This document shows, piece after piece, positions 1 to 6,775 of a DNA stretch of 8,410 nucleotides. Positions within the stretch are counted from its first letter, which is position 1. Each line of letters begins with the position of its first letter. Origin of the DNA: Bacteroidota bacterium. Its GTDB lineage: Bacteria; Bacteroidota; Bacteroidia; Chitinophagales; Chitinophagaceae. Location: the NCBI GenBank assembly GCA_023423015.1, contig JAFAGE010000009.1, forward strand, positions 1-8,410, read 5' to 3'. The position numbers were made by a program, and so were the translations under genes. The notes under the pieces were generated by a model, which ran no database searches, had not been told where the DNA came from, and saw only the letters and a program-made list of their open reading frames with translations.

Positions 1-28
1 CTGCCATCTACCGTCTGCCGTCCTTCCG
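1..28. repeat. Heptamer tandem array, cut by the window edge
   Basis: Four consecutive 7-base units: CTGCCAT, CTACCGT, CTGCCGT, CCTTCCG. The first three differ by single bases; the fourth is degenerate. The array lies directly upstream of the FUSC-like gene and probably extends left of the window. It shares its period and CC core with the arrays near 1775, 2054, 2750 and 7704. Function unknown. Confidence 0.6.
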
Positions 29-55
29 AGGCGCATTCCTTGCATAGCACGATAC

Positions 56-619
56 ATGGTTAAAGAACTCATCGAGCCGGCGGAAGTAAGAGAAAAAGTC
101 GGGATCATTCTTAAATCAGTCATTCTCACAGGCGTTATCATCGCAAGCTATTTTGCCGGTGCCGCTGTGGCAGCCATGTTCAATTTCCAGAATACATACA
201 TCAGCGGTATGTGGTGCGCGGTGACAGCTGTGGTAGTGTTCGACGACCTGCCGGAGAATGCAAAAAACCTTTTCGGCGACCGGCTTCTCGGAACATTTAT
301 GGGCGCTCTGGTAGGGGGAATAACGATAACCCTGCTGGGACATTTGTTTTTTTCCATCTGTCTTTCGCTGTTCGTGGTATGCCTGGTTATAAGTCTTTTC
401 AAATGGCGCGGGGCATTGAAAATCGCCTGCATCACTACACTTATAGTAAATTTTACAACGTTCGACTATTCAGTACCGGAAGTATGGATCTCTTCCGCGA
501 TGAGATTTGTTGAAGGCGTGGTGGGAGGATCGATTTCCATGTTTGCAACTTTGCTTTATCATAAAGGGCGACAAAAAGGATTGTTCATTGGCACCGAGCC
601 GGAGCAGAAAACGTCGTAA
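56..619 (+). CDS. FUSC / aromatic acid exporter-like inner-membrane protein
   Basis: A 187-aa hydrophobic protein with about six membrane segments, roughly at residues 20-42, 48-62, 77-95, 96-114, 119-134 and 143-167, and a short charged cytoplasmic tail. The stretch from SGMWCAVTAVVV (50-61) to DRLLGTFMGALVGG (75-88) matches the FUSC/ArAE pattern of a Trp-containing helix followed by an R-x-x-G-T-x-x-G helix. RFVEGVVGG (150-158) resembles a second copy of that helix. Members of this superfamily are thought to export aromatic acids or similar compounds; the substrate here cannot be told. At 187 aa it contains only the membrane module and lacks the long soluble domain of full-size FUSC proteins. 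The frame stays open upstream to the window edge, but only through repeat DNA, so the ATG at 56 is the sensible start. Its stop lies 5 bases from the stop of the convergent gene. Confidence 0.75.
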   Translation: MVKELIEPAEVREKVGIILKSVILTGVIIASYFAGAAVAAMFNFQNTYISGMWCAVTAVVVFDDLPENAKNLFGDRLLGTFMGALVGGITITLLGHLFFSICLSLFVVCLVISLFKWRGALKIACITTLIVNFTTFDYSVPEVWISSAMRFVEGVVGGSISMFATLLYHKGRQKGLFIGTEPEQKTS

Positions 620-624
620 TCTCC

Positions 625-1227
625 TCAGGCGTTTTCTATTAAACCCTTTGTAAGCGCTTTCCATTGCGGAGCGTTGAGTCCCAGCATCGCACCTATGGCA
701 ATGGCCACATTCCTGATTTTATCGGTAAGCCCTTCGGCTTCAGTATTGGGAAGCTCGTTTCTGCCACAAACCATCGCGGAAACAATAGTGTCTTTTAATT
801 CTACAATGAAACTACTTGTTGCGTCGTCGCTGAAGAAGTGTTCAGTTTCCTTGTTGACATCAGGAGGGTCGGTGGGACGAACTTGTATAAGCAGGCTTCG
901 GTCGCCATGCTCAGGTTCATTTTCTTCAATCTTTTCTATCCGTACCCAGTCCAGCTTATCCTCGGAAGAGGTGGGCAGATGGATGCTGATGTAATCACCT
1001 GGCGCTGGCGGTCGTTGTACAGGCCTGGCAGAATTGACATCGGTAAGCTGAAAAGTTGCACTCAGTTTTCCTGCAAACTCATGCCATCGGTTTATGTTCA
1101 GGAGATTCGCCTTTGCTCCATTGTAAATCCTTTCCGCTTCCTGCCTGTTTTTTGCGTCTACAGAATGTCCAACATTTGAACTCGCGCCGGTTTTCTGTTC
1201 CGGTATTCTTTTATCATCTTTTTCCAT
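625..1227 (-). CDS. Conserved protein of unknown function
   Basis: A 200-aa soluble protein with no signal peptide or membrane segment. The first ~30 residues are polar and probably disordered. A short helical part follows (30-60, including INRWHEFAGKLSATFQLTD at 45-63). A central region (75-145) alternates hydrophobic and polar residues as in a beta-rich domain and contains PGDYISIHLP, LDWVRIEKI and LLIQVRPTDPP. A C-terminal helical part (165-198) ends with APQWKALTKGLIENA. I recall similar unnamed proteins in Bacteroidota, with conserved RWHEFAGKLSATFQLTD and HFFxxxATSxF segments, but cannot assign a function. DATSSF (135-140) and GRNELPN (155-161) are the most motif-like parts. It is divergent from the OsmC gene, sharing a 66-base upstream region, and convergent with the FUSC-like gene. 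The start at 1227 is the only well-placed ATG. Confidence 0.75.
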   Translation of the reverse strand: MEKDDKRIPEQKTGASSNVGHSVDAKNRQEAERIYNGAKANLLNINRWHEFAGKLSATFQLTDVNSARPVQRPPAPGDYISIHLPTSSEDKLDWVRIEKIEENEPEHGDRSLLIQVRPTDPPDVNKETEHFFSDDATSSFIVELKDTIVSAMVCGRNELPNTEAEGLTDKIRNVAIAIGAMLGLNAPQWKALTKGLIENA

Positions 1228-1293
1228 CAGGCGTTTCTCTTAACGCTTACAAATATTATGCACATAGTACCTTAGTGCCTTTAACCATTAAAC

Positions 1294-1764
1294 ATGCCCA
1301 AAGAACATCACTACCTGGTCAAACTCAAATGGCAAGGCAATACAGGCCAGGGAACCGCAAACTACAGGGTATATAAAAGAGACTACGTGATCGGCGTACA
1401 GGGAAAGGAGTTTATAAAAGGTTCGTCGGACCCGTCTTTTCGCGGAGATGCCACCCGATATAACCCTGAAGAAATGTTTGTTGCGTCGTTGTCGGCCTGC
1501 CACATGTTATGGTATCTCCACCTGTGCGCGGACGCGGGGATAATTGTGGAAGAATATACCGACAACGCAAAAGGACTGATGCAGGAAGACAACGAACGCG
1601 GCGGTTACTTCAAAGAAGTAATACTGCGCCCGCGTGTAATAATCAGCGGCAGTTCCAATAAAGCCATGGCTGAATCCCTGCACGAAAAAGCGAATAAGAT
1701 GTGCTTCATTGCCAACTCCTGCAACTTTCCTGTAAAACATGAACCCGAAATCATAGAGAAATAA
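1294..1764 (+). CDS. OsmC family peroxiredoxin-like protein
   Basis: A 156-aa cytoplasmic protein of the OsmC/Ohr superfamily, whose members reduce organic hydroperoxides with a thiol pair. The first catalytic cysteine is C69 in NPEEMFVASLSACHMLWYL (57-75), the typical helix with an Ala-Cys pair. The second is C137 in ANKMCFIANSCNFPV (133-147), aligned with the CPVS motif of classical OsmC. C143 and C78 are extra cysteines. Length is normal for the family. The N-terminal strands (7-40) include WQGNTGQGTANYRVY. It is closer to the OsmC branch that has CFIANS than to Ohr; in that branch the physiological substrate is not well known. The ATG at 1294 follows an in-frame TAA at 1282, so the start is well defined. 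No Shine-Dalgarno sequence is visible. Confidence 0.9.
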   Translation: MPKEHHYLVKLKWQGNTGQGTANYRVYKRDYVIGVQGKEFIKGSSDPSFRGDATRYNPEEMFVASLSACHMLWYLHLCADAGIIVEEYTDNAKGLMQEDNERGGYFKEVILRPRVIISGSSNKAMAESLHEKANKMCFIANSCNFPVKHEPEIIEK

Positions 1765-1774
1765 GGAACCATCG

Positions 1775-1795
1775 CTGTCGTCTGCCTTTTACCGC
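1775..1795. repeat. Degenerate heptamer array
   Basis: Three 7-base units in phase, CTGTCGT, CTGCCTT and TTACCGC, in the gap between the OsmC gene and the small acidic protein gene. The first two are one base away from the CTGCCGT unit seen at the window start. Probably a decayed copy of the same repeat type. Confidence 0.4.
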
Positions 1796-1834
1796 CCGCT
1801 GGCATAGCTTTTTTGCTGGTATTGGAAAACGTTT

Positions 1835-2038
1835 ATGAATAAGGGTAAATCCGACGATAAAGCGAGCACACGCCACCAGGAAGAAAACAATACTAAACCG
1901 GCTGATGTGCAGAAAGCACATCGGGAGGCAGACAAAGACATTGCGAACGATCCGGAGTTAAGTGCGCATTCCCCCAACGACGACCTGGATGAAGAGGAAA
2001 GCGCTCGCCTGGGCAAAGACAAAACAGATTTAGCCTGA
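1835..2038 (+). CDS. Small acidic hydrophilic protein, unknown function
   Basis: A 67-aa protein with about 18 Asp/Glu against 11 Lys/Arg, no Cys, Trp, Tyr or Phe, and no hydrophobic segment; it is probably disordered. The C-terminal half has the pattern DPELSAHSPNDDLDEEESARLGKDKTDL (39-66). I have the impression that the DLDExESARLGxDKT ending recurs in short unnamed Bacteroidota proteins, which favours a real gene over a chance frame. The strong bias toward charged residues also fits a translated frame. It lies 70 bases after the OsmC stop in the same direction and could be cotranscribed with it, although a degenerate repeat lies between. No function can be assigned. Confidence 0.6.
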   Translation: MNKGKSDDKASTRHQEENNTKPADVQKAHREADKDIANDPELSAHSPNDDLDEEESARLGKDKTDLA

Positions 2039-2053
2039 AAGAACCTGCAATGT

Positions 2054-2077
2054 CACCTCTAACCTTTCACCTTTCAC
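2054..2077. repeat. Heptamer tandem array (CACCTCT/CACCTTT type)
   Basis: Units CACCTCT, AACCTTT, CACCTTT plus CAC, strictly 7-periodic, in the gap between the convergent small acidic protein and AlkB-like genes. It has the same unit type as the array at 2750 on the other side of the AlkB-like gene, so that gene is flanked by two matching arrays. Confidence 0.65.
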
Positions 2078-2090
2078 ACATGCCAAGGCG

Positions 2091-2693
2091 TTAGCGAAGT
2101 TGTTTCACTTCTCTAAACGTGATATTAATCCTTGCCGCGTGCAGTTTACTCTTGCGCGGCAGGCGGTGTTCCCAGAATTGCTGGCTTTCGCCAGACATCA
2201 GCAATAAACTTCCGTGTTCGAGTAGTACAGAAACCGTGTTGGATTTCGAGTGGTATTCGCGAAGTTGAAATATGCGTTCTGCACCCAGGCTTACCGACGC
2301 AATTACAGGTTCTTTGCCAAGCATCTTCTCATTGTCGCGATGCCATCCGATTGCATCATTGCCATCACGATAAAGATTCAGGAGCGCACTGGTAAAGGTG
2401 GTGTTGGCAATTTTCTCCAGTTCATGCTTCATTTCGGCTAGCGGTTCAATCCACGGGGATGCATTCATTGTGATGCCTGAATATGTGTAGTCCCTGTTTT
2501 CATCACCATACCAGGCAGTAAGCCGGGGCTGCATTATTTCGCGCCCGAAAATCTTCACGGGTTCCTGTTTCCACCGGATTTCAGACAATAGTACATTGAA
2601 CCACAGATCACTTTTTTCTTTATCAAAAAAGTTTCTATAGTACCTCACCTCTCCATGATGCGGCAAAATGGATTGTACGTGCTGCATGGGCAT
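2091..2693 (-). CDS. AlkB-type 2-oxoglutarate/Fe(II)-dependent dioxygenase
   Basis: A 200-aa protein of the AlkB family, which oxidatively removes alkyl groups from damaged DNA or RNA bases using 2-oxoglutarate, O2 and Fe(II). Numbered from the chosen start, the iron ligands are H118 and D120 (NLYRDGNDAIGWHRDNE, 106-122) and H176 (FWEHRLPR). The 2-oxoglutarate-binding arginine lies in RINITFR (R188, with R194 after it). QPRLTAWYGD (55-64) and the YTYSG segment resemble the nucleotide-lid region of ALKBH2/3-like proteins. The frame runs upstream to 2759, but that part is encoded by heptamer repeat DNA and a putative promoter lies at 2699-2730. I therefore chose the ATG at 2693; the one at 2687 is also possible. 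Family length (~200 aa) agrees. It stands alone on the - strand, flanked by repeats. Confidence 0.92.
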   Translation of the reverse strand: MPMQHVQSILPHHGEVRYYRNFFDKEKSDLWFNVLLSEIRWKQEPVKIFGREIMQPRLTAWYGDENRDYTYSGITMNASPWIEPLAEMKHELEKIANTTFTSALLNLYRDGNDAIGWHRDNEKMLGKEPVIASVSLGAERIFQLREYHSKSNTVSVLLEHGSLLLMSGESQQFWEHRLPRKSKLHAARINITFREVKQLR

Positions 2694-2698
2694 GATTG

Positions 2699-2730
2699 TA
2701 AAATTACACGGTATTAACGGCAAGCGGCAA
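2699..2730 (-). promoter_or_regulatory. Putative Bacteroidota-type promoter of the AlkB-like gene
   Basis: On the - strand, TTG (2730-2728) is followed after 21 bases by TAATTTTA (2706-2699), which matches five of the six fixed bases of the Bacteroidota -7 element TAnnTTTG. Transcription would then begin within a few bases of the ATG at 2693, giving an almost leaderless mRNA. Prediction from pattern only. Confidence 0.35.
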
Positions 2731-2749
2731 TGCCAGTAAGGAAATTTCT

Positions 2750-2780
2750 CACCTCTCACCTTTCACCTCTCACCTTTCAC
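2750..2780. repeat. Heptamer tandem array (CACCTCT/CACCTTT alternating)
   Basis: Four perfect units, CACCTCT, CACCTTT, CACCTCT, CACCTTT, plus CAC. The regular alternation also makes it a 14-base repeat. It fills the divergent region between the AlkB-like gene and the lipoprotein gene. It is translated in the long version of the AlkB-like frame, which argues against that longer start. Confidence 0.8.
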
Positions 2781-2815
2781 CATATAGAATAATTGATTTC
2801 CTTTGTAATAGATTG

Positions 2816-3202
2816 ATGATACCTCAAAAAATCAGCATGCGATATTTATTCTTAGCCATCATCTTCTTAGGCTGCCATGCCGGAAAGAAGGCAAGTACTC
2901 AAACAGAATGCTATACAGGCAAGTTACTGGTAAAAGGCATTTGCTCACAACGCGTGATAAGTGTAGAAGATGGCTCAACCGCGGGATTGTCGGTTAACCC
3001 CGCATGGGTTAATCCATTTTCGGGGGATACATTAAGAAACGTTTTCAGTGTAGAGAATATCTGCGATTTCCCCCCGGAGATCGACTCAGGTGTTGTTTTT
3101 AAATTCCGGATCAGCAAAAAAACTCCCAGCGACTGTATCACGTGCAAAGCCTACACACCGGTTCCCGACGAGAAGAACATCATAGAAGTTTGCGTGGAAT
3201 AA
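2816..3202 (+). CDS. Putative cysteine-rich lipoprotein, unknown function
   Basis: A 128-aa protein. From the ATG at 2816 the N-terminus is MIPQKISMRYLFLAIIFLGC, with a Lys and Arg in the n-region, a hydrophobic core and a Cys at residue 20 preceded by Phe-Leu-Gly. This fits a lipoprotein signal, although Phe at -3 is less usual. The mature part carries six further cysteines (about residues 32, 43, 83, 107, 110 and 126), including a CITC pair, an even number consistent with three disulfides outside the cytoplasm. No known domain is recognised. An in-frame TTG at 2813 and an ATG at 2837 are alternative starts; the latter would give a very short signal of 13 residues. TTCCTTTG at 2798-2805 is a weak -7-like element. 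The stop is 5 bases from that of the convergent membrane protein gene. Confidence 0.6.
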   Translation: MIPQKISMRYLFLAIIFLGCHAGKKASTQTECYTGKLLVKGICSQRVISVEDGSTAGLSVNPAWVNPFSGDTLRNVFSVENICDFPPEIDSGVVFKFRISKKTPSDCITCKAYTPVPDEKNIIEVCVE

Positions 3203-3207
3203 GCCTT

Positions 3208-3564
3208 TTAATCCGGCCGCGGTTTATTTGGCGGAAGAATGAGCATTATGATGAAAATTACCTCTGCAACAGCATCGGCAAGGTAAATGCGGGGTATCAC
3301 GTTGTTCAATGAAAAATAGACGTCAACACATGTATAAGCGAGGGCAGACAACACACCGAGGAACCTGCCGGAATCAATGCTTCGCCGGCTGCAATAAAAC
3401 AGCGTAAGAGCGATACTCACCGTGAGCAAACCAACCATCTGTACCAGCCAGTAATCGGATTTCGGACCCGTTACCGCCATAAAACTCCTGATGTGCAAAA
3501 GCGGCCACAAACCTGTCAGCAAGTAATAGACAGACTGCGCAGAAAGTACCAGTGAGTGTTTCAT
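3208..3564 (-). CDS. Small four-helix membrane protein, unknown function
   Basis: From the ATG at 3564 this is a 118-aa protein with four hydrophobic segments, about residues 7-28, 40-60, 68-85 and 91-110, and a short polar tail with PPNKPRP. The segment YYLLTGLWPLLHIRSFMAVTG (13-33), followed by PKSDYWLVQMVGLL, looks like a conserved core. I recall similar unnamed membrane proteins but know no function for them. The frame can be extended to 3654, but the added 30 residues are polar, contain no helix and would overlap the start of the aminotransferase gene by 24 bases. The shorter start leaves a normal 66-base divergent intergenic region. No neighbour suggests a role. Confidence 0.65.
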   Translation of the reverse strand: MKHSLVLSAQSVYYLLTGLWPLLHIRSFMAVTGPKSDYWLVQMVGLLTVSIALTLFYCSRRSIDSGRFLGVLSALAYTCVDVYFSLNNVIPRIYLADAVAEVIFIIMLILPPNKPRPD

Positions 3565-3595
3565 AAACAATGCTTTTACTCCGGGAGATAGTGGG

Positions 3596-3626
3596 TTGTC
3601 ACAAAGGTTATTTCCTTTTACCTTTC
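3596..3626 (+). promoter_or_regulatory. Putative promoter of the aminotransferase operon
   Basis: TTG at 3596-3598 is followed after 20 bases by TACCTTTC (3619-3626), five of six fixed bases of TAnnTTTG. The ATG is at 3631, so the mRNA would have almost no leader. The same DNA can also be read as two heptamer units (TTTCCTT TTACCTT, 3611-3624), so the match may be fortuitous. Confidence 0.3.
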
Positions 3627-3630
3627 CGTT

Positions 3631-4761
3631 ATGATCCCTTTCAACAGGCCGCACCTGTTTGGTAACGAACTACAATACATAACTGATGCCGTAAAGTCCG
3701 GAAAGATTTCGGGCGACGGTATCTTCACACAAAAGTGTCACCAATTTTTCGAACAACAGTTTGGTTTCCGGCGTGTGCTGCTTACTTCATCATGTACAGA
3801 TGCGATTGAAATGATCAGCCTGCTCTCGAATATCAAAGAAGGTGATGAAATTATCGCACCCTCTTTCACTTTTGTTTCTACCGTAAACCCTTTTGTCATG
3901 CGCGGCGCAAACATCGTTTTCTGCGACGTCAGGAACGATGTACCCTGCATCGACGAATCAAAAATCGAAAGCCTTATATCATTGCGCACCCGCGCCATTG
4001 TTGTAATGCACTACGCCGGTATTGCCTGCAATATGGACGAAATACTAAAAATTGCAAACAAACATAACCTGCTGGTAATTGAAGACGCCGCCCAGGCAGT
4101 GAATGCCAGCTACAACAACACGCCACTTGGCAGTTTTGGAAGCTTCTCTGCTTTTTCCTTCCACGAAACCAAGAATGTGATGGCCGGCGAAGGGGGAATG
4201 ATTGTTCTGAATGATGATCAGTATATAGAACGTGCGGAAATTATTCGGGAAAAAGGAACGGACCGTTCAAAGTTTTTCCGGGGAGAAGTAAACAAATACC
4301 AATGGGTTGACATCGGCTCTTCCTTTCTTCCATCAGAAATTACGGCCGCATTCCTCTATGCGCAACTCGAACACCTTGATGATATTAGTAAAAAAAGGCA
4401 TCAACTCTGGAATACTTACTACAGTGAATTGTCGCCTCTGCAAAACGAAGGCAAACTTAAACTGCCACAGATTCCAGCATATGCGCAACACAATGCGCAT
4501 ATATTCTATATCGTTGCTGAAAATCCCGAAGACCGAACCAGGCTAATGCAACACCTGTCCGACAAAGGCATAATGGCTATCTTTCACTACCAACCCCTGC
4601 ACAGCAGCAACTTCTGGCATTCGAAATACTCGGGACCCCGACTGGAAAATACAGACAGGTTTGCTGACACTTTATTACGGTTGCCACTATTTTATTCTTT
4701 GTCGCAGAGTGAAGTGAAGATGATCGCAAGCGAAGTCAAAAACTTCTACAATGGCCGTTGA
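3631..4761 (+). CDS. rffA: RffA/WecE-type dTDP-4-amino-4,6-dideoxygalactose transaminase
   Basis: A 376-aa PLP enzyme of the DegT/DnrJ/EryC1 family. It aminates a nucleotide-linked 4-keto-6-deoxy sugar, expected to be dTDP-4-keto-6-deoxy-D-glucose with glutamate as donor, giving dTDP-Fuc4N for a surface polysaccharide. The N-terminus MIPFNRPHLFGNELQYI, the SGKISGDG segment (23-30) and SFTFVSTVNPFVMRGA (78-93) closely resemble E. coli RffA (WecE). The PLP lysine is K181 in SFHETKN (176-182), followed by GEGG (186-189). D152 in EDAAQ would hold the PLP ring nitrogen. IREKGTDRSKFFRGEVNKY (205-223) and FHYQPLHSS (318-326) are the usual substrate-site segments. Length is full. It overlaps the next gene by 11 bases, indicating cotranslation. 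ArnB and other 4-aminotransferases are less likely from the motifs; the exact sugar is inferred. No dTDP-sugar synthesis genes (rmlA/rmlB) lie in the window. Confidence 0.88.
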   Translation: MIPFNRPHLFGNELQYITDAVKSGKISGDGIFTQKCHQFFEQQFGFRRVLLTSSCTDAIEMISLLSNIKEGDEIIAPSFTFVSTVNPFVMRGANIVFCDVRNDVPCIDESKIESLISLRTRAIVVMHYAGIACNMDEILKIANKHNLLVIEDAAQAVNASYNNTPLGSFGSFSAFSFHETKNVMAGEGGMIVLNDDQYIERAEIIREKGTDRSKFFRGEVNKYQWVDIGSSFLPSEITAAFLYAQLEHLDDISKKRHQLWNTYYSELSPLQNEGKLKLPQIPAYAQHNAHIFYIVAENPEDRTRLMQHLSDKGIMAIFHYQPLHSSNFWHSKYSGPRLENTDRFADTLLRLPLFYSLSQSEVKMIASEVKNFYNGR

Positions 4762-6715
4762 TATCACTTCATTGTTGATGCAACTGGCCTTTTCACTTCT
4801 GGCCCTCCTGGTATGCTTCATCGTTGGAAAAATGGTGTGCAGGTGGTGCAATATGCAACAGGAAGCGGCGGGGCAATTTGGACAAATATTCTACTCCCTT
4901 TTGATGGGAATGACATCGCTGATCATTGTATATGCTGTGATTACATCGCAGTTTAAGACCGTTTTTACCATCGCCCTTGCTGCACTGATCGCGCTGATGT
5001 TTACACGGCGCAAAATAAATCATCCAAAGCCGAAGCCCGCCTCCTTTTCAGTTAGTCATCTATTATGGCCCGCATCACTTGTTGTTTTATTTGCTATCCT
5101 GCTTAATGTATTTCCGGAATCACAATACAAACAATACGACAGCTTTTTTTACCTGAAAATATCAGAGTCGCTCAACTTGTCCGGACAGGAGAATCTGAGC
5201 AATTATTATAATCTGCTTAGCAGCAGCTATCACGGCGTAGAAGCTTATCACTATGTTGAACTTTGGTTGAATGCGTTTCTTCTACGTTTTACATCATTCT
5301 TTATTCCGAACATACAGGCATTCAGGATCGTTACATATACCATAATTGGCGTAATATTTACCATTGGCCTGTTTCACCTCTCTGAAACCATAAACGGCAA
5401 ATCGCCATCAACGCTGCAAAAGATCCTGTGCATTTCTCTGCTGTTCCTCCACCTGGATGTTGTTGCATATCTGCCTGAAAACATCCGGCAATATTTCGTT
5501 TTTAGTTTTGAGCATAATTTCCTGGATCGTCCAAACTTTCGTATCACCTACCTTTTCCTCATCCCCGTTATAGATTTAATGTGGCGTGGTATCCGGGACT
5601 TCCGATGGATATTCTTCCTTTTATTGTTGTCAATGAGCAACCCGCTAGTAATGTTGATAGTAGTTCCTTCGGTTGTTATCACCTGGCTGATACAGCATTT
5701 TCGTAAACGCAGCGACTTTATTTCACTTTCTCAACTGTGTTTGTTCCTGGCATTAGTTACTGCCTGCATTGTTTTCTACGTGTTACTGAGGCCGGAGAAT
5801 TTACCAGCTGTTTACCAGGCAGTGGGTCATAATGTGCCCGGCTTTTACAAGAGCTCATGGAAATTTGTGGTGCTTACCATGTTCACAAGTGCCCTATATG
5901 CCGGGTGCATTGTCCTATTTTTTCGATGGTTATTACGCAACGTTTTTAAGGTTTATCTACATACGATTGCGGCGCATCAGGCAATTACCACTTTCCTGGT
6001 TATGCTCGGCATTATCGGTATTATCATCGCGCGCCTCGGCACTTTTGCAGAAAACGCTTACCAGGTAGCTTTTGGAGGATTCATAGCTATTTCTATGTTC
6101 GTTTTTATCATGTTCCTCACCGCTGGCAGTGCATCGCGCTTTGTCGCTGGTTTTCTCATTGTATTCTGCTGCACCAGCTTTTTTATACTCCGGGTAAGCA
6201 ATGACGACTACAAAAATGTACTTCATAACGAAGTGCCTGCATACAACAACATCCGCTATTCTTCAGGATACATTGACGCTGTAACAACCGAGATCAAAAA
6301 GAATGATCCTCACAAAGGAGCATTTATTGCCGATAGTGCATGGTACGGCCGTCATTATTACTCCGTCCGCAATCCGAACGTTTATCACCTGCCTGTCACA
6401 TACATCCTTGCCAATAAGATTACCTCTAATGTCGACTTTTGCCTCTCGCCGGCGGAAGCGATTTTGTCGCATCCGGATAATAAATTAGACAGCAATGTTT
6501 ACCTGCTGAATGCTTTGGAGCGCTCGTGGTTTCATAAAAATTACAATTCCGGTAGTCATGCTGAGAACGTAACACGATTTGTACACGATAATCGTATCGA
6601 TTATCTATTTCTTTCACCCGGGGTTACACTTCCTCAATCGTTATCGGCCTTTGCGGAAATAACGATAACAGACGAACAAACCGGTGAAACCTTTGTTGTA
6701 TTTCGTCATCAATAA
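4751..6715 (+). CDS. Polytopic membrane protein, GT-C glycosyltransferase-like
   Basis: A 654-aa protein with about 13 hydrophobic segments between residues 7 and 481, followed by a ~170-residue soluble C-terminal domain. A large hydrophilic loop (122-185) follows the fourth helix. It carries D130 in QYDSFFYLKISE, an acidic residue in a position typical of the catalytic base of lipid-linked-sugar GT-C enzymes, and YHYVELWLNAFLLR (166-179). A second conserved-looking loop (241-262) holds PENIRQYF and EHNFLDRPNFR. No named family was recognised. The C-terminal domain has FIADSAWYGRHYYS (525-538) and VTRFVHDNRIDYLFLS (607-622), which resembles the small alpha/beta tail of some bacterial GT-C-like proteins. 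It begins inside the aminotransferase gene (ATG 4751, that gene's stop 4759-4761) and precedes a polyprenyl-phosphate GT2 gene, fitting a role in moving a lipid-linked sugar onto an acceptor. A flippase or polymerase is an alternative. Confidence 0.6.
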   Translation: MAVDITSLLMQLAFSLLALLVCFIVGKMVCRWCNMQQEAAGQFGQIFYSLLMGMTSLIIVYAVITSQFKTVFTIALAALIALMFTRRKINHPKPKPASFSVSHLLWPASLVVLFAILLNVFPESQYKQYDSFFYLKISESLNLSGQENLSNYYNLLSSSYHGVEAYHYVELWLNAFLLRFTSFFIPNIQAFRIVTYTIIGVIFTIGLFHLSETINGKSPSTLQKILCISLLFLHLDVVAYLPENIRQYFVFSFEHNFLDRPNFRITYLFLIPVIDLMWRGIRDFRWIFFLLLLSMSNPLVMLIVVPSVVITWLIQHFRKRSDFISLSQLCLFLALVTACIVFYVLLRPENLPAVYQAVGHNVPGFYKSSWKFVVLTMFTSALYAGCIVLFFRWLLRNVFKVYLHTIAAHQAITTFLVMLGIIGIIIARLGTFAENAYQVAFGGFIAISMFVFIMFLTAGSASRFVAGFLIVFCCTSFFILRVSNDDYKNVLHNEVPAYNNIRYSSGYIDAVTTEIKKNDPHKGAFIADSAWYGRHYYSVRNPNVYHLPVTYILANKITSNVDFCLSPAEAILSHPDNKLDSNVYLLNALERSWFHKNYNSGSHAENVTRFVHDNRIDYLFLSPGVTLPQSLSAFAEITITDEQTGETFVVFRHQ

Positions 6716-6775
6716 ACCTGCAGGTCTTTACACAATCAACTTTTCGACTTAACTTTTCAGCGCAACTTACTACCC

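Noticed and set aside
1250..1257. - strand AATATTTG upstream of the 200-aa gene as a -7 promoter element
   Set aside because: There is no TTG at the expected distance, and the spacing within the element is off by one for a TA start.
674..1376. Three overlapping + strand frames of 106-113 codons across the 200-aa gene
   Set aside because: They are antisense shadows of the - strand gene, with Ser/Arg/Cys-rich composition and no family resemblance; the opposite frame has clear protein-like content.
2091..2099. TTAGCGAAG at the AlkB-like stop is identical to a 9-mer in the inverted repeat at 7799-7807
   Set aside because: Nine bases in a gene end followed by only loosely similar sequence; it could be a decayed copy of the element, but the match is too short to support.
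2750..2780. Repeats considered as a CRISPR array
   Set aside because: Units are 7 bases, contiguous and without spacers; no cas gene is present.
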